Assembly: GCA_958296295.1 (NCBI GenBank)
Contig: OY282460.1
Location: 2,604,001-2,668,000, forward strand
Origin: an uncultured Pseudomonadales bacterium
GTDB taxonomy: Bacteria; Pseudomonadota; Gammaproteobacteria; Pseudomonadales; Azotimanducaceae
Direction of reading: 5' to 3'
DNA length: 64,000 nt
Shown here piece after piece: positions 1-8,784 of this stretch (its first letter is position 1; each line of letters begins with the position of its first letter). Under the pieces are notes generated by a model, which saw nothing but the letters and a program-made list of their open reading frames with translations, searched no databases and was not told the DNA's origin. A program made the translations under genes and the position numbers.

Positions 1-273
1 GTGGGCGAGGCCAAGCACTGGCTGCATCAGCAGGAACGTTGCAACATAACGCTCTGGAACGATGCTCCAATCGCGGTCGCGCCGCCGAACTTCGTGGAGC
101 TGGAGGTGACGCATACCGAGCCCGGCGTGCGCGGAGACACGGCGCAAGGCGCCACCAAGCCGGCCACGTTGCCCACCGGCACCACCATCAAGGTGCCGTT
201 GTTCGTTGAGATCGGCGACGTGCTGCGCATCGACACCCGCACCGGCGATTACGTCAGCCGCGTGCAACGCTAA
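1..273 (+). CDS. efp: Elongation factor P, C-terminal part (5' end outside window)
   Basis: The first 90 codons read as the C-terminal half of EF-P, the translation factor that relieves ribosome stalling at polyproline stretches. The segment holds the end of OB domain II and all of domain III: the PPNFVELEV block, then GDTAQGATKPATL, then the family's closing block ending in GDYVSRVQR. The N-terminal domain with the modified lysine lies to the left of the window, so the true start is not visible and the GTG at position 1 is an internal Val codon. The stop TAA at 271-273 is 3 bp before the earliest possible start of epmA, whose product modifies EF-P, so the two are probably co-transcribed. Confidence 0.95.
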   Translation: MGEAKHWLHQQERCNITLWNDAPIAVAPPNFVELEVTHTEPGVRGDTAQGATKPATLPTGTTIKVPLFVEIGDVLRIDTRTGDYVSRVQR

Positions 274-276
274 AAG

Positions 277-1284
277 TTGGGGCCGCCGACCACCCCGAAG
301 CCTTGGCCACTCGCGGGCGGCGAGGCCCGCGGCGGCAGCCAGCCCGCGGACGAGCCCGCGGCGGACGAGCAGGCCGAAGCGCTCTGGCGTCCCTCCTGCG
401 GGATAGAAACCTTGCACGCGCGCGCCGCGTTGCTCGGCGCGACCCGCCGCTTCTTCGCCGAGCGCGGCGTTCTGGAAGTGCAGACGCCGGCGCTCGGCGG
501 CGCCGGCGTCACCGACCCGGCCATCGAGAGTCTGCGGATCCAAGGCGGGCGCTTCCTGCAAACGTCCCCCGAACACCACATGAAACGCCTCTTGGCGGCG
601 GGAGCGCCGTCCATCTACCAGATCGCCCCGGCGTTCCGGCGGGACGAAAGCGGCCGTTGGCACAATGCCGAGTTCACGCTTCTGGAGTGGTACCGGCTCG
701 GCTTCGACGCCGATCGGCTCATGGACGAAACGGCCGAACTGGTGAACGCCCTCTTGGGGCCGGCGCCGTACCGGCGCGTAACCTTCGGGGAATTGCTCCG
801 GGCGCGTTTCGGCGACCGCGCCGGTTCACCCACCGCCCTTGTGGCCGAGGCGCGGGCCTTGGGCTTGCGCGGCCACGACGTCGATGCCGCGCGGGACTTG
901 CTGGTGGCCGACGCCATCGCCGAGTTGGACGCCGATCGCGTCTTCGTCACCCGCTACCCGGCCGAGCAAGCCGCGCTGGCGCGCCTTGACGAGGACGGCT
1001 GCGCGGCCCGTTTCGAACTGGTCGTGAACGGCTTGGAGGTGGCCAACGGCTACCACGAACTGCAAGACGCGAAGGAGTTGCGGACCCGCATGGAACGCGA
1101 CGCCGCGGAGCGCGCCAAGCGCGGTTTGCCGGCCGTGGCGCCGGACCCGGCGCTAATCGCCGCGCATCGGCACGGCTTGCCGGACTGCGCCGGCGTGGCG
1201 GTGGGCATCGACCGGTTGCTGGCGCTCAAACTCGGCGTCGATTCGCTGGCCCAGGTGCTGGCTTTCGACTGGCGCCGGGCGTAG
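277..1284 (+). CDS. epmA: EF-P--(R)-beta-lysine ligase EpmA (GenX/PoxA)
   Basis: This is a class II lysyl-tRNA-synthetase-like enzyme lacking an anticodon-binding domain, which attaches beta-lysine to EF-P. Visible motifs are FLQTSPEHHMKRLL (about residue 93), motif 2 with RRDESGRWHNAEFTLLEWYR (121-140), ELQDAKELRTRM, and motif 3 GIDRLLALKLG near residue 310. Conserved homology begins at EALWRPSCGIETLHARA (about residue 35). The TTG at 277 therefore adds an unusual low-complexity leader; no ATG or GTG offers a clean alternative, so the start is uncertain. Position directly behind efp supports the assignment. EpmA occurs mainly in Gammaproteobacteria. The lysine-aminomutase partner EpmB is not in the window. 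Confidence 0.92.
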   Translation: MGPPTTPKPWPLAGGEARGGSQPADEPAADEQAEALWRPSCGIETLHARAALLGATRRFFAERGVLEVQTPALGGAGVTDPAIESLRIQGGRFLQTSPEHHMKRLLAAGAPSIYQIAPAFRRDESGRWHNAEFTLLEWYRLGFDADRLMDETAELVNALLGPAPYRRVTFGELLRARFGDRAGSPTALVAEARALGLRGHDVDAARDLLVADAIAELDADRVFVTRYPAEQAALARLDEDGCAARFELVVNGLEVANGYHELQDAKELRTRMERDAAERAKRGLPAVAPDPALIAAHRHGLPDCAGVAVGIDRLLALKLGVDSLAQVLAFDWRRA

Positions 1285-1293
1285 GCGTGGCAG

Positions 1294-2499
1294 CTACACG
1301 TCGAGCGTGTCGAGGTAGCGCTGCAACAAACCGGGATGCAGCGCTTGCAAGGCGCGGCGGTTGTCGATGTCCTGCCGATCCGTGCCGCCCGCCACCAGCG
1401 ACCGCGCCAAATCGAAGGCGCGCCGCGGGCCGTCGCTGCCGCGTCGCGCGGCCAAAGCCCGGCCGATGCCGCGCTCCTCTAGAGCCATCCACGCGGGAAA
1501 CCACTCCGCGGTGATGGGCGGTTCGACGAAAGCGTCTCGGGCGCGGGCCCACGCGGCCTTGAGCGAGGTGTCCGGGAAACGGGTGGAGTCGATCACTCGC
1601 GCGAAGTCCTCGGGGGCCCGCCAGCACAACTCGAACCAGCATTCCAATGCCGCCTTGCGCTGACGCAGCCGCCATTCGGCCTCCGCCAGCCAGCCGAGCA
1701 GAAGCGGTTCCTCGCCGTGGGCGGGGGTGCCCCGCAAGACCCGTTTGGCGTTGCGCCAATCGAACCCCTGCAAGTAGGCCCAAGCGGCATGTCGGTGCGG
1801 GCGCGCCGGTTGAAAGGCGGCGCTCTCCAATCCCCGACCGATGTCCCGCCACAGGGGAATGAGAAAGTCCCGGGCGCGGGCGTGAAGGACGGCCGACGCG
1901 GCTTGCAACCACCGCCCTTCCATGATCCGCAGCCGCTCAGTCGCTTGCGCCTCGTCGTTCGGCGGCGGCAAGCTGAGCGCTTCGATCAACGTCGCCGCAT
2001 CGGCGATGGCCCAGTGGTGCATGTTCACCCGCGCCAAGGCTTCCAAGCGTTTGGAAGCGGCCACCGGGTCGCGGCTCGACAGCGCGTCGAACAGGTCGTT
2101 GAACGCGGCGTTGTCCGGCGCGTCGACGAAGATGTCGGGCTGGCGACGATCCTCGGCCAGCCGGAACTCGGTGCGCAGCAAGGTGTCCAACCGTTCGTCC
2201 GAGGAAGCGCGCAATTCGCTGCCGGCGTTCTCGTCGGTGCCGTACAGCACGACGGTTTCGGCGGTCGCGCGCAGCCTTCGCGCCTGCCTGTTGGCCTCCT
2301 CGACCAAGTCGCAGGTCTTGGCCGGCCCTGGCACCAACGCGTCGTCAAGGGTGGTGTTCCTGCCGCGACGCCACGCCCGGTAGTCGTCGTAGCCGAGATG
2401 GTTGGCCTCCAGCAACCAATCCAGCGGCGCGTAGACCCGATTCGTGGCCAGCAGTTGTTGCACCGAGCTCGCCACGAGCCGCGGCTCAGGCGTCAACAT
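1294..2499 (-). CDS. Hypothetical protein, 401 aa, possibly helical-repeat
   Basis: I do not recognise this family. The protein starts at the ATG at 2499 and overlaps the stop of the upstream MaoC-like gene by 7 bp, which suggests translational coupling. It has no evident signal peptide or membrane segment and looks soluble and cytoplasmic. It is rich in Ala, Arg, Leu and Trp, with repeated helix-like stretches (AWAYLQGFDWRNAKRVLRG; WLAEAEWRLRQRKAALECW) reminiscent of tetratricopeptide helices without a clear TPR consensus. It is the last gene of the bioB/MaoC transcription unit and converges with epmA, the stops being 9 bp apart. A longer frame reaching 2892 exists but is only an antisense-like extension across the MaoC gene. 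Confidence 0.7.
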   Translation of the reverse strand: MLTPEPRLVASSVQQLLATNRVYAPLDWLLEANHLGYDDYRAWRRGRNTTLDDALVPGPAKTCDLVEEANRQARRLRATAETVVLYGTDENAGSELRASSDERLDTLLRTEFRLAEDRRQPDIFVDAPDNAAFNDLFDALSSRDPVAASKRLEALARVNMHHWAIADAATLIEALSLPPPNDEAQATERLRIMEGRWLQAASAVLHARARDFLIPLWRDIGRGLESAAFQPARPHRHAAWAYLQGFDWRNAKRVLRGTPAHGEEPLLLGWLAEAEWRLRQRKAALECWFELCWRAPEDFARVIDSTRFPDTSLKAAWARARDAFVEPPITAEWFPAWMALEERGIGRALAARRGSDGPRRAFDLARSLVAGGTDRQDIDNRRALQALHPGLLQRYLDTLDV

Positions 2500-2942
2500 G
2501 GCGCGGTCTCGCGGCGGCGCACCATCAACGCGACTTCTTGACGCAGCACGATGTGGCCGTCGGTGTCCGTCACGGTGTCCGCCAGCGTGACGATGCCGAT
2601 CTCGGGCCGGCTGCTCGAAGCGCGTTTGCCCACGCAACGGGTCGCGTAGGTGAGCGTCGTGCCGGCGCGAGCCGGGTTCGGCAGGCGGAGTTTGTCCTTG
2701 CCCAGCATGGCGACCACGGCGATGCGATCCTCGTGATCGGCGAAAAGCCGCGTGCAAATCGCGAACAGGTGCGCGGAGGACGCCACCAAGCCGCCGAAGG
2801 GCGACCGCGCCGCCGCTTCCGCGTCGACGTGGGCGGGTTGCGGGTCCCACACGCGCGCGAATTCCACGATCGCGTTCGCCGCAAGTGGCCAAGATCCGAC
2901 CACGGTTTGGTAGTCCTCGGCAATGTCCTCGAAGAACAGCAC
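2493..2942 (-). CDS. MaoC-like hot-dog dehydratase
   Basis: This 149-residue protein resembles the MaoC/(R)-enoyl-CoA hydratase group of single hot-dog-fold acyl dehydratases. It opens FFEDIAEDYQTVVGSWPL, a usual N-terminus for the family, and contains the segment PFGGLVASSAHLFAICTRL of the central hot-dog helix. It then continues through PARAGTTLTYATRCVG, the typical strand pair after the helix. The expected substrate class is an acyl-CoA or related thioester, but the specific substrate cannot be read from sequence. It lies 28 bp downstream of bioB and overlaps the next gene by 7 bp, so the three appear to form one unit. A role in biotin synthesis is not implied by the family. Confidence 0.8.
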   Translation of the reverse strand: MLFFEDIAEDYQTVVGSWPLAANAIVEFARVWDPQPAHVDAEAAARSPFGGLVASSAHLFAICTRLFADHEDRIAVVAMLGKDKLRLPNPARAGTTLTYATRCVGKRASSSRPEIGIVTLADTVTDTDGHIVLRQEVALMVRRRETAPC

Positions 2943-2970
2943 GGCGAAATGCGCGGCGTGATCGGCTTCG

Positions 2971-3969
2971 CTACCGGCCCGCGGCTTCCGCTGGCGCGAT
3001 GCCGAGCTCGTCGAACAGCGCCATGTCGTCGCCGAATGCGGGGTTCGGGGTGGTGAGCAGCTGATCTCCGCAGAAGATCGAGCCGGCGCCGGCGAAGAAG
3101 CACAACGCCTGCGCTTCGGTGCTCAACTCCGTGCGACCGGCGGAAAGCCGCACCACGGCGCACGGCATCAAAATGCGGGCGACCGCGACGCAACGCACCA
3201 TTTCCAAGGGCGGCAAAGGCGCCACGTCTTCGAGTGGCGTTCCCGCCACCCGCACGAGGTGGTTGATGGGCACGGATTCGGGATGCGCCGGCAGGTTCGC
3301 CAACTGGCGCAAGAGACCGGCCCGGTCGCGGCGGCTCTCGCCCATGCCAACGATGCCACCGCAGCACACCTTGATGCCGGCCGCGCGCACATGGCCCAAG
3401 GTGTCCAAACGATCTTGGTAGTTGCGCGTGGTGATGATCGCGCCGTAGAACTCCGGCGAGGTGTCCAGATTGTGGTTGTAGAAATCCAGCCCCGCGGCCG
3501 CCAGCTCGTCCGCTTGTTCGGCGGTCAACATGCCGAGCGTGGCGCAGGTTTCCAAGCCGAGGCCTCTCACGGACCGCACCAACTCGGCCACCTGGCGGGT
3601 CTGCGAGCGGGTTGGGCTTCGCCACGCCGCGCCCATGCAGAAGCGCGTTGCGCCGGCGTCCCGGGCGCGTCGCGCCGCCTCCGCCACATCCGCCGCCGGC
3701 AACAGGTTGTGGGTGTCCAAACCGGTGTCGTAGTGGACGCTTTGCGGGCAATACTTGCAATCTTCCGGGCAGCCGCCGGTCTTGATGCTGAGCAGCGTGC
3801 TGATCTGCACGGCGTTGGCCGCGTGGTGGCGACGATGAACGGATTGCGCCTCGAACAGCAGATCGTTGAAGGGCCGGTCGAAGAGCGCCAGCACTTCGTC
3901 CAACGCCCAGTCATGCCTGGTGTTCCGCCACGCCAACGTCCGTTCCCTCCAAGCCGCCAGACGGCGCAT
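2971..3969 (-). CDS. bioB: Biotin synthase BioB
   Basis: This radical-SAM enzyme inserts sulfur into dethiobiotin to form biotin. With the ATG at 3969 it is 332 residues, the usual BioB length; the frame stays open to 4128 but the extra N-terminus is not BioB-like and approaches the neighbouring IS. The radical-SAM cysteines are C67, C71 and C74 in [12 protein letters not shown]. Further family blocks are [60 protein letters not shown], and the C-terminal GANSIF-like block, here [17 protein letters not shown]. No bioA, bioC, bioD or bioF lies in the window, so the remainder of the pathway is encoded elsewhere. Confidence 0.96.
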   Translation of the reverse strand: MRRLAAWRERTLAWRNTRHDWALDEVLALFDRPFNDLLFEAQSVHRRHHAANAVQISTLLSIKTGGCPEDCKYCPQSVHYDTGLDTHNLLPAADVAEAARRARDAGATRFCMGAAWRSPTRSQTRQVAELVRSVRGLGLETCATLGMLTAEQADELAAAGLDFYNHNLDTSPEFYGAIITTRNYQDRLDTLGHVRAAGIKVCCGGIVGMGESRRDRAGLLRQLANLPAHPESVPINHLVRVAGTPLEDVAPLPPLEMVRCVAVARILMPCAVVRLSAGRTELSTEAQALCFFAGAGSIFCGDQLLTTPNPAFGDDMALFDELGIAPAEAAGR

Positions 3970-4018
3970 CTTAGCAGACGGTCGAAGCGCTATGGGTGGA
4001 ACGCCGGCCCGCCTTAAG

Positions 4019-5676
4019 TCCCTGTTAAGCCGCTGTCGGGGAGAGCGGGATTCGTGGGGAAAGAAGCGCAAGTGCTTGAAAGAACGCACGCTGCGGGGGA
4101 ATCGGCCGGTATGATGCCGGTTGAACAAGGATCACCCCGCAGGTGCGTTGATGAAGAGAGTAGTTCCAAGCCCGGCCAAAGTCGAGATCGGCTTCACCGG
4201 GGATCGTTTGACGGGCACGGGCGGCGCCGCGCTGCTGGCGGAGGCGGCGCGCCGGTTCGGGCTTCCGGAGCGCCTTGCCGAGGCGGTGTCGGTGAAGAAG
4301 CGGAACCGGGGCGCGTCGGACGCGGAGACGCAGTGGAGCGTGATCGCGTCGCTGGCGTCGGGGAACGGGTCGCTGTCGGATCTGGACGCTTTGCGCGAGG
4401 ACGGCGTTCAGCGCGAGCTGCTGGGCCTGTCGTCGGCGCCGTCGGGGCGGCGGGCCGGGGAGTTCCTGTCGCGTCTGACGAAGCGGGACGTGGAGAGCCT
4501 GCGGGGGGTGGCGCGGCACCTGTCGCGGTGCGTGGCGCCGGAGGTGGTGGCGCACGAGCTGGAGGAGAAGGGGTACGTTCCGGTGTTCGTGGACGGCACG
4601 GGCATCGAGGTGTCGGGCCGGCTGTTCGAGCACGCGGCGCGGCTGTACACCGGGGAGCGCGGCTACTGGCTGCACGCGGTGTTCGTGGGCGGGCTGTGGG
4701 TGAGCGGGAGGCTGCGGCCGGGGGGCGACGTGGCGTGCGGCTGGAAGGGCCAGCTCAAGCGCGACGTGGCGCCGCTGCTGCCGAAGGGCGTGCCGGCGTG
4801 GGTGCGTTGCGACGCGGCGTACTACCGGGGGGCGTTCGTGGAGCATGTTCGCGGCGAGGGCTGGGACCTGTCGATCAGCGTGACGGATCCCAACAAGTGC
4901 CGGCCGGTGCTGGACGTTGTGGAGGGCCTGCCGGAGCATGGCTGGGAGGACATCGGCAAGGGCGAGTCGGCCACTTGGGTGCGTTACCGCCCTTCGAAGT
5001 GGAAGGAGGAGCAGAGCTATGTGGTGGTGCGGCTGCGCTCGCGGCGGCAGGGCGAGCTGCTGCCGCGCTTCTCGGTGATCCTGGCCAACCGCGACGACCT
5101 GCCGCTGGCGGAGGTGGTTCGCCGGCACCGCGGCAAGCAGGGCCACGAGAACGCCTTCAAGGGGCCGCTGGTCGATCTCGACCTGCACCATCCGCCGTGC
5201 CGGGGCTACCGCGCCAACCAGGCGTTCTACGCCTACGGGCAAATGGCGCATCTGCTGCTGCGCGCCGTGCAGTTCCGGCTGCTGCCGAAGGCGGCCCGCC
5301 GGCACGGCATCCGCCCGCTGGTGCGGCACGTGATGCGCAGCGTCGCCCGGCTGGTGCGCAGCGGCAGGAAGCGCTGGCTGCTGTTCGCGTCCTGCTGCTT
5401 CCGCCGCGACTGGCTGCTGTACGCGGGAATGCGCCTGCGCATCGACTCCGGCTAGGCGCCGCACCCGCCCCCGCGCGCGATTCCCGGCGCCGTTTCCGAC
5501 GCGCCGCGGTCGCCCGACCGCGCCAGTTCCGAAACGCGTCGAATCCACAGGCGAAAACTCCTTCGGCGCGGATTCCCCGCCTTCCCCACACGCTCGACAA
5601 GGCGTTCCCCGCTCCCGAACCGCACTCGCCGCCTGCCCGACAGCTGAACCACCCCTCTTCAGAGCGTTAACAGGGA
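4019..5676. mobile_element. IS1380-like insertion sequence with imperfect terminal inverted repeats
   Basis: The element encloses one DDE transposase. Its ends form inverted repeats: TCCCTGTTAA at 4019-4028 is matched exactly by TTAACAGGGA at 5667-5676, and weaker complementarity continues for about 15 more bases inward. I could not find a convincing target-site duplication (flanks AAG on the left and ATC on the right differ), so either the boundaries are off by a base or two or the copy is old or rearranged. The interior is strongly G-rich at third codon positions compared with neighbouring genes. It sits between bioB and the aldolase gene and disrupts no recognisable ORF. Confidence 0.8.
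4151..5455 (+). CDS. IS1380-family DDE transposase
   Basis: This 434-residue protein is full length for a transposase of the IS1380 group. Candidate catalytic residues are D148 in VFVDGTGIEV, D221 in VRCDAAYYR and E333 in HRGKQGHENAFKG, the last being the typical R-x-G-x-x-x-x-E block. ATG 4151 is chosen over an upstream TTG at 4121 because it begins the conserved N-terminus and follows a short purine-rich stretch. The reading frame is intact, so the element may still be active. A long Arg/Pro/His-rich open frame on the opposite strand is a composition artefact of the GC-rich gene. Confidence 0.9.
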   Translation: MKRVVPSPAKVEIGFTGDRLTGTGGAALLAEAARRFGLPERLAEAVSVKKRNRGASDAETQWSVIASLASGNGSLSDLDALREDGVQRELLGLSSAPSGRRAGEFLSRLTKRDVESLRGVARHLSRCVAPEVVAHELEEKGYVPVFVDGTGIEVSGRLFEHAARLYTGERGYWLHAVFVGGLWVSGRLRPGGDVACGWKGQLKRDVAPLLPKGVPAWVRCDAAYYRGAFVEHVRGEGWDLSISVTDPNKCRPVLDVVEGLPEHGWEDIGKGESATWVRYRPSKWKEEQSYVVVRLRSRRQGELLPRFSVILANRDDLPLAEVVRRHRGKQGHENAFKGPLVDLDLHHPPCRGYRANQAFYAYGQMAHLLLRAVQFRLLPKAARRHGIRPLVRHVMRSVARLVRSGRKRWLLFASCCFRRDWLLYAGMRLRIDSG

Positions 5677-5763
5677 ATCTAGGCGGCCCGGGGAGGCGCG
5701 CGGCTGGCTTGGGCCGTAGAGACGGCGCGGCCTCCCAAACCACGGCGAACCGAGATTGGCGAC

Positions 5764-5787
5764 GGCGGTTTGCGAAAGCAAACCGCC
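5764..5787 (-). terminator. Perfect hairpin with GAAA tetraloop behind the aldolase gene
   Basis: A perfect 10-bp stem (GGCGGTTTGC / GCAAACCGCC) closed by a GAAA tetraloop on the plus strand lies 20 bp beyond the stop of the minus-strand aldolase gene. A second, smaller GC stem (GCGCCC/GGGCGC) lies between it and the gene. No clear U-tract follows, so intrinsic termination is plausible rather than certain. The remaining bases from the IS end at 5676 to 5763 show no gene. Confidence 0.55.
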
Positions 5788-5807
5788 AACGCGCCCATTG
5801 GGGCGCG

Positions 5808-6692
5808 CTAGGTCGCGGAAGCCGCGGCGATGCTGCCCACCGCCTGGTCCAACGCGGCGGTGAAGGCCGCGTCGTCTTGGTGGACGCGCAAACCCTCCGT
5901 GAGGGCGCGGGAGAAGCTGGCGATGACGCCGCGGTTCGCGGCCAGCTTCTCGTTCGCCTCGGCGCGCGGATAGCCGCCGGACAGCGCGACCACCCGCAGC
6001 ACCTTGGGATGCGAGCAGAACTCGCGGTAGAAATCGCGTTCTTCCGGCAGCGTGAGCTTGAATATCACCGGCACCCGTCCCGGCAAGACGTCCAACCCCT
6101 CGCGCAGACGATCGCGCAGCAGCGCTTCGCACGCCGCCTTCTCCGGCGCGTGGATGTCCACCTCCGGCTCGATGATCGGCACCAGACCGTGCGCGCGTAT
6201 CTCTTCCGCGAGGGCGAATTGCTGCTCCACCACGGCGGCGATGCCGCTCGCGTTCGCCGCCTTGATGACCGAGCGCATCTTGGTGCCGAAGACGTCCTTC
6301 GCCTTGGCGGCCGGCAGCCGTTCGCCGAGGTCCGGAATGGGCTTCATGGTCTGGGCGCCGTTGCGCTCCGCCTTGAGGCCGTAATCCACCTTCAGGAACG
6401 GCAGAATGCGCTTGTCCCGCCACAGGTACTGGCTGGTGGGCTTGCCGCGCACTTCGCGATCGGCGGTGTTTTGGAACAGGATGGCGCCAAGGACGCGGTC
6501 GCCATCGAACCGCCCGTTGGTGATGATGCGCGCGCGCATGGCGTGAACCAGCTCGAACATCTGCGCCTCGCTCGCGTAGGCGGATTCCTCCACCCCGTAG
6601 AGTTTCAGCGCCTTGGGCGTGCTGCCGCCGCTCTGGTCAAGCGCCGCGATGAATCCGACGCCGTGGCGCATCCGTTCGATCTGCTCGGTCAT
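5808..6692 (-). CDS. fda: Fructose-bisphosphate aldolase, class I
   Basis: This 294-residue protein matches the short bacterial class I aldolase family that splits fructose 1,6-bisphosphate in glycolysis and gluconeogenesis through a lysine Schiff base. It contains GVGFIAALDQSGGSTPKAL, DREVRGK, PFLKVDYGL, VPIIEPEVDI and the active-site strand VIFKLTLP with the predicted Schiff-base lysine K212. VVALSGGYPR and IASFSRAL complete the family signature. ATG 6692 is preferred over an upstream TTG at 6710 because it follows GGAAGAGG and begins the conserved region. The gene is monocistronic, diverging from the START-like protein gene. Confidence 0.95.
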   Translation of the reverse strand: MTEQIERMRHGVGFIAALDQSGGSTPKALKLYGVEESAYASEAQMFELVHAMRARIITNGRFDGDRVLGAILFQNTADREVRGKPTSQYLWRDKRILPFLKVDYGLKAERNGAQTMKPIPDLGERLPAAKAKDVFGTKMRSVIKAANASGIAAVVEQQFALAEEIRAHGLVPIIEPEVDIHAPEKAACEALLRDRLREGLDVLPGRVPVIFKLTLPEERDFYREFCSHPKVLRVVALSGGYPRAEANEKLAANRGVIASFSRALTEGLRVHQDDAAFTAALDQAVGSIAAASAT

Positions 6693-6820
6693 TGCCCTCT
6701 TCCGTGCCAACCGCTTCCAACACTTCGGCGTAGCCTACTTGGCTCGCCAGAACGCCGCAAATCCGGCGTGTACGGCAACGTGCGTATGATCGCGCAACAC
6801 GATAGCCGACAGCCTCCCCC

Positions 6821-7408
6821 ATGATCGCCAGCACACATTCCATCGTCCCGTCGATAGCCCGCGGCGGACTGCTGCTCGCATGCTTCGCGGCCGCACAGGG
6901 CTTCGCCGAAGTCGCCAAGAGCGACGTCCACGGATTCGTTTCCGCCCACGAGGTGGAAATCGCGGCGCCGCCGGAGCGCGTCTACCAAGCGTTGGTTGCC
7001 GAAGTCGGCGATTGGTGGGATCCGGCCCATACCTACAGCGGCGACGCGGCCAACATGTCCTTCAACGAATTTCCCGCGCTTTGGGAGCGGCTTGGCGAAG
7101 AGGGTTTCGTGCATCACATGGCCATCGACATGGTGCGTCCGCCACGAACGCTGCGACTGCGCGGCGGCTTGGGGCCGCTGCAAACTCTCGCCGTGGTCGG
7201 CAGCATGACCTTCGATCTTGAAGCGACGCGGCAAGCGGGACAAGGCGACGGCTCGAAAGCCACCAAACTCGCCTATCGCTACGTCGTCAACGGACGGGAG
7301 CTGCAGGACTGGGCCGAGCCTGTGGATCGGGTGATGGGCCAGCAGTTGGAAAGGCTGCGGCACCACGTCGAGACCGGCGAGCCAACCCCGCCTCCGGAGG
7401 GTCGGTGA
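6821..7408 (+). CDS. Secreted SRPBCC (START-like) family protein
   Basis: This 195-residue protein begins with a signal peptide (charged start, then hydrophobic GGLLLACFAAAQGFAEV). An SRPBCC-like domain follows, opening VEIAAPPERVYQALVAEVGDWWDPAHTYSGDAANM and ending near QLERLRHHVETG. Such domains form a helix-grip pocket for lipids or other hydrophobic ligands; no ligand can be named here. It probably acts in the periplasm. Its TGA overlaps the GTG of selA (GTGA, 7405-7408), so the two are likely co-translated, although no functional link between them is known. Confidence 0.75.
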   Translation: MIASTHSIVPSIARGGLLLACFAAAQGFAEVAKSDVHGFVSAHEVEIAAPPERVYQALVAEVGDWWDPAHTYSGDAANMSFNEFPALWERLGEEGFVHHMAIDMVRPPRTLRLRGGLGPLQTLAVVGSMTFDLEATRQAGQGDGSKATKLAYRYVVNGRELQDWAEPVDRVMGQQLERLRHHVETGEPTPPPEGR

Positions 7409-8784
7409 CAGACGCGAAACCTCCCGTTCGCCGGTTGCCCAGCGTGGAGAGGGTGCTGCGCGATCCGGCGGTGGGCGCGTTGGCGCGCCGTCGCGGCCTC
7501 GCCACCGTGAAGGCCGCGGTGCGCGCGCTGCAGGAACAGGCCCGCGCCAGCGGCGCGTTGCCGTCTTGGGCCGCCGCGCCTAGCGGCTACGCCCCGCGTC
7601 TGGCCGAGCGGATCGCCAAGCATGTGGGGCACGGCTTCACCCCGGTGTTCAATCTCACCGGCGTGCTCGCGCACAGCAACCTGGGCCGCAGCGCCCTCTC
7701 GGCGCGAACGACCCAAGCCGCGCTCTTGGCCGCCACCCGGCCGCTCGCCCTGGAATACGACCTCGCGACCGGCGGCCGCGGCGACCGCGAGCGCATCGTG
7801 GCGCACCGCCTGCGTCTGCTCACCGGCGCCGAAGCGGCCACCGTGGTGAACAACAACGCCGCCGCGGTGTTGCTCGCCTTGAACACGCTGGCGTCGCAAC
7901 GCGAGGTGCCCGTGTCGCGTGGCGAACTGATCGAGATCGGCGGCAGCTTCCGCCTGCCGGACGTGATGGAACGGGCCGGTTGCCGGCTGCGCGAGGTGGG
8001 CACCACGAATCGAACCCACCCGAGCGACTACGAGCAGGCCATTGGGCCGGACACCGCGCTGCTCTTCAAAGCGCACCCCAGCAACTACCGCGTCGACGGC
8101 TTCGCCGCCGCCGTGTCGTTACGCGAGCTCGCCGCCATCGCCCACCGTCACGGCCTGCCGGCGGTGGTGGACAGCGGCAGCGGCGCCTTGGTGGACTTGC
8201 GCCGATTCGGGCTGCCGCACGAGCCGACCCCCGGGGAACTGCTCGCCGCCGGCGCCGATCTCGTGATGTTCTCCGGCGACAAGCTGCTCGGCGGCCCGCA
8301 AGCCGGCATTCTGGTCGGGCGCGAGGCGCTGGTGGCGCGCATCAACGCGAATCCCATGAAACGCGCCCTGCGGCTGGACAAGATCGCCCTCGCGCTGCTC
8401 GACGAGACGCTCAAGGCCTACGAGAACGAGCAGACCGTGGCCGAGCACGTTCCACTACTCGGCAACCTCGCGCTGGCGATGTCCGAGCTGGAGCGGCGCG
8501 CCGCAGTCGTGGCCGATGCCTTGGCCCATGTGGAAGACGCCACGGTGGCCACCGCATGCTCCCAAGCCCGACTCGGCAGCGGCGCCCTGCCCGGTCAAAC
8601 GCTGGAGAGTCGCGCGGTCACCATCGCGTTCGCAAGCGGCGCGCGGCTGCGGGGTTTCCAAGCGGCGTTGCGGCAGCTCCGGCCGGCGGTGATTGGCCGC
8701 ATCGCCCAAGACAAGCTGCTGCTGGACATGCGCGGCGCCGAACCGCTGGAGGAACTGGCGCGAACGTTGCGAAACGCGCGCTGA
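7405..8784 (+). CDS. selA: L-seryl-tRNA(Sec) selenium transferase SelA
   Basis: SelA is a PLP enzyme that converts Ser-tRNA(Sec) to Sec-tRNA(Sec) using selenophosphate. The 459-residue product is of normal length, with the N-terminal LPSVERVLRDPAV helix, the FNLTGVLAHSNLGRSALS block, GGRGDRE, VNNNAAAVLLAL and the PLP-lysine motif SGDKLLGGPQAG (K293). The GTG start at 7405 overlaps the preceding stop by 4 bp. No selB, selD, selC or other selenoprotein machinery was seen in the window, although selA and selB are commonly adjacent. The last 330 bp are overlapped on the opposite strand by the glycosyltransferase-like ORF. Confidence 0.95.
   Translation: MTDAKPPVRRLPSVERVLRDPAVGALARRRGLATVKAAVRALQEQARASGALPSWAAAPSGYAPRLAERIAKHVGHGFTPVFNLTGVLAHSNLGRSALSARTTQAALLAATRPLALEYDLATGGRGDRERIVAHRLRLLTGAEAATVVNNNAAAVLLALNTLASQREVPVSRGELIEIGGSFRLPDVMERAGCRLREVGTTNRTHPSDYEQAIGPDTALLFKAHPSNYRVDGFAAAVSLRELAAIAHRHGLPAVVDSGSGALVDLRRFGLPHEPTPGELLAAGADLVMFSGDKLLGGPQAGILVGREALVARINANPMKRALRLDKIALALLDETLKAYENEQTVAEHVPLLGNLALAMSELERRAAVVADALAHVEDATVATACSQARLGSGALPGQTLESRAVTIAFASGARLRGFQAALRQLRPAVIGRIAQDKLLLDMRGAEPLEELARTLRNAR

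Noticed and set aside
4025..5743. Long Arg/Pro/His-rich open frame opposite the transposase
   Set aside because: Exactly antisense to a recognised gene, low complexity, no domain; a result of G-rich third positions.
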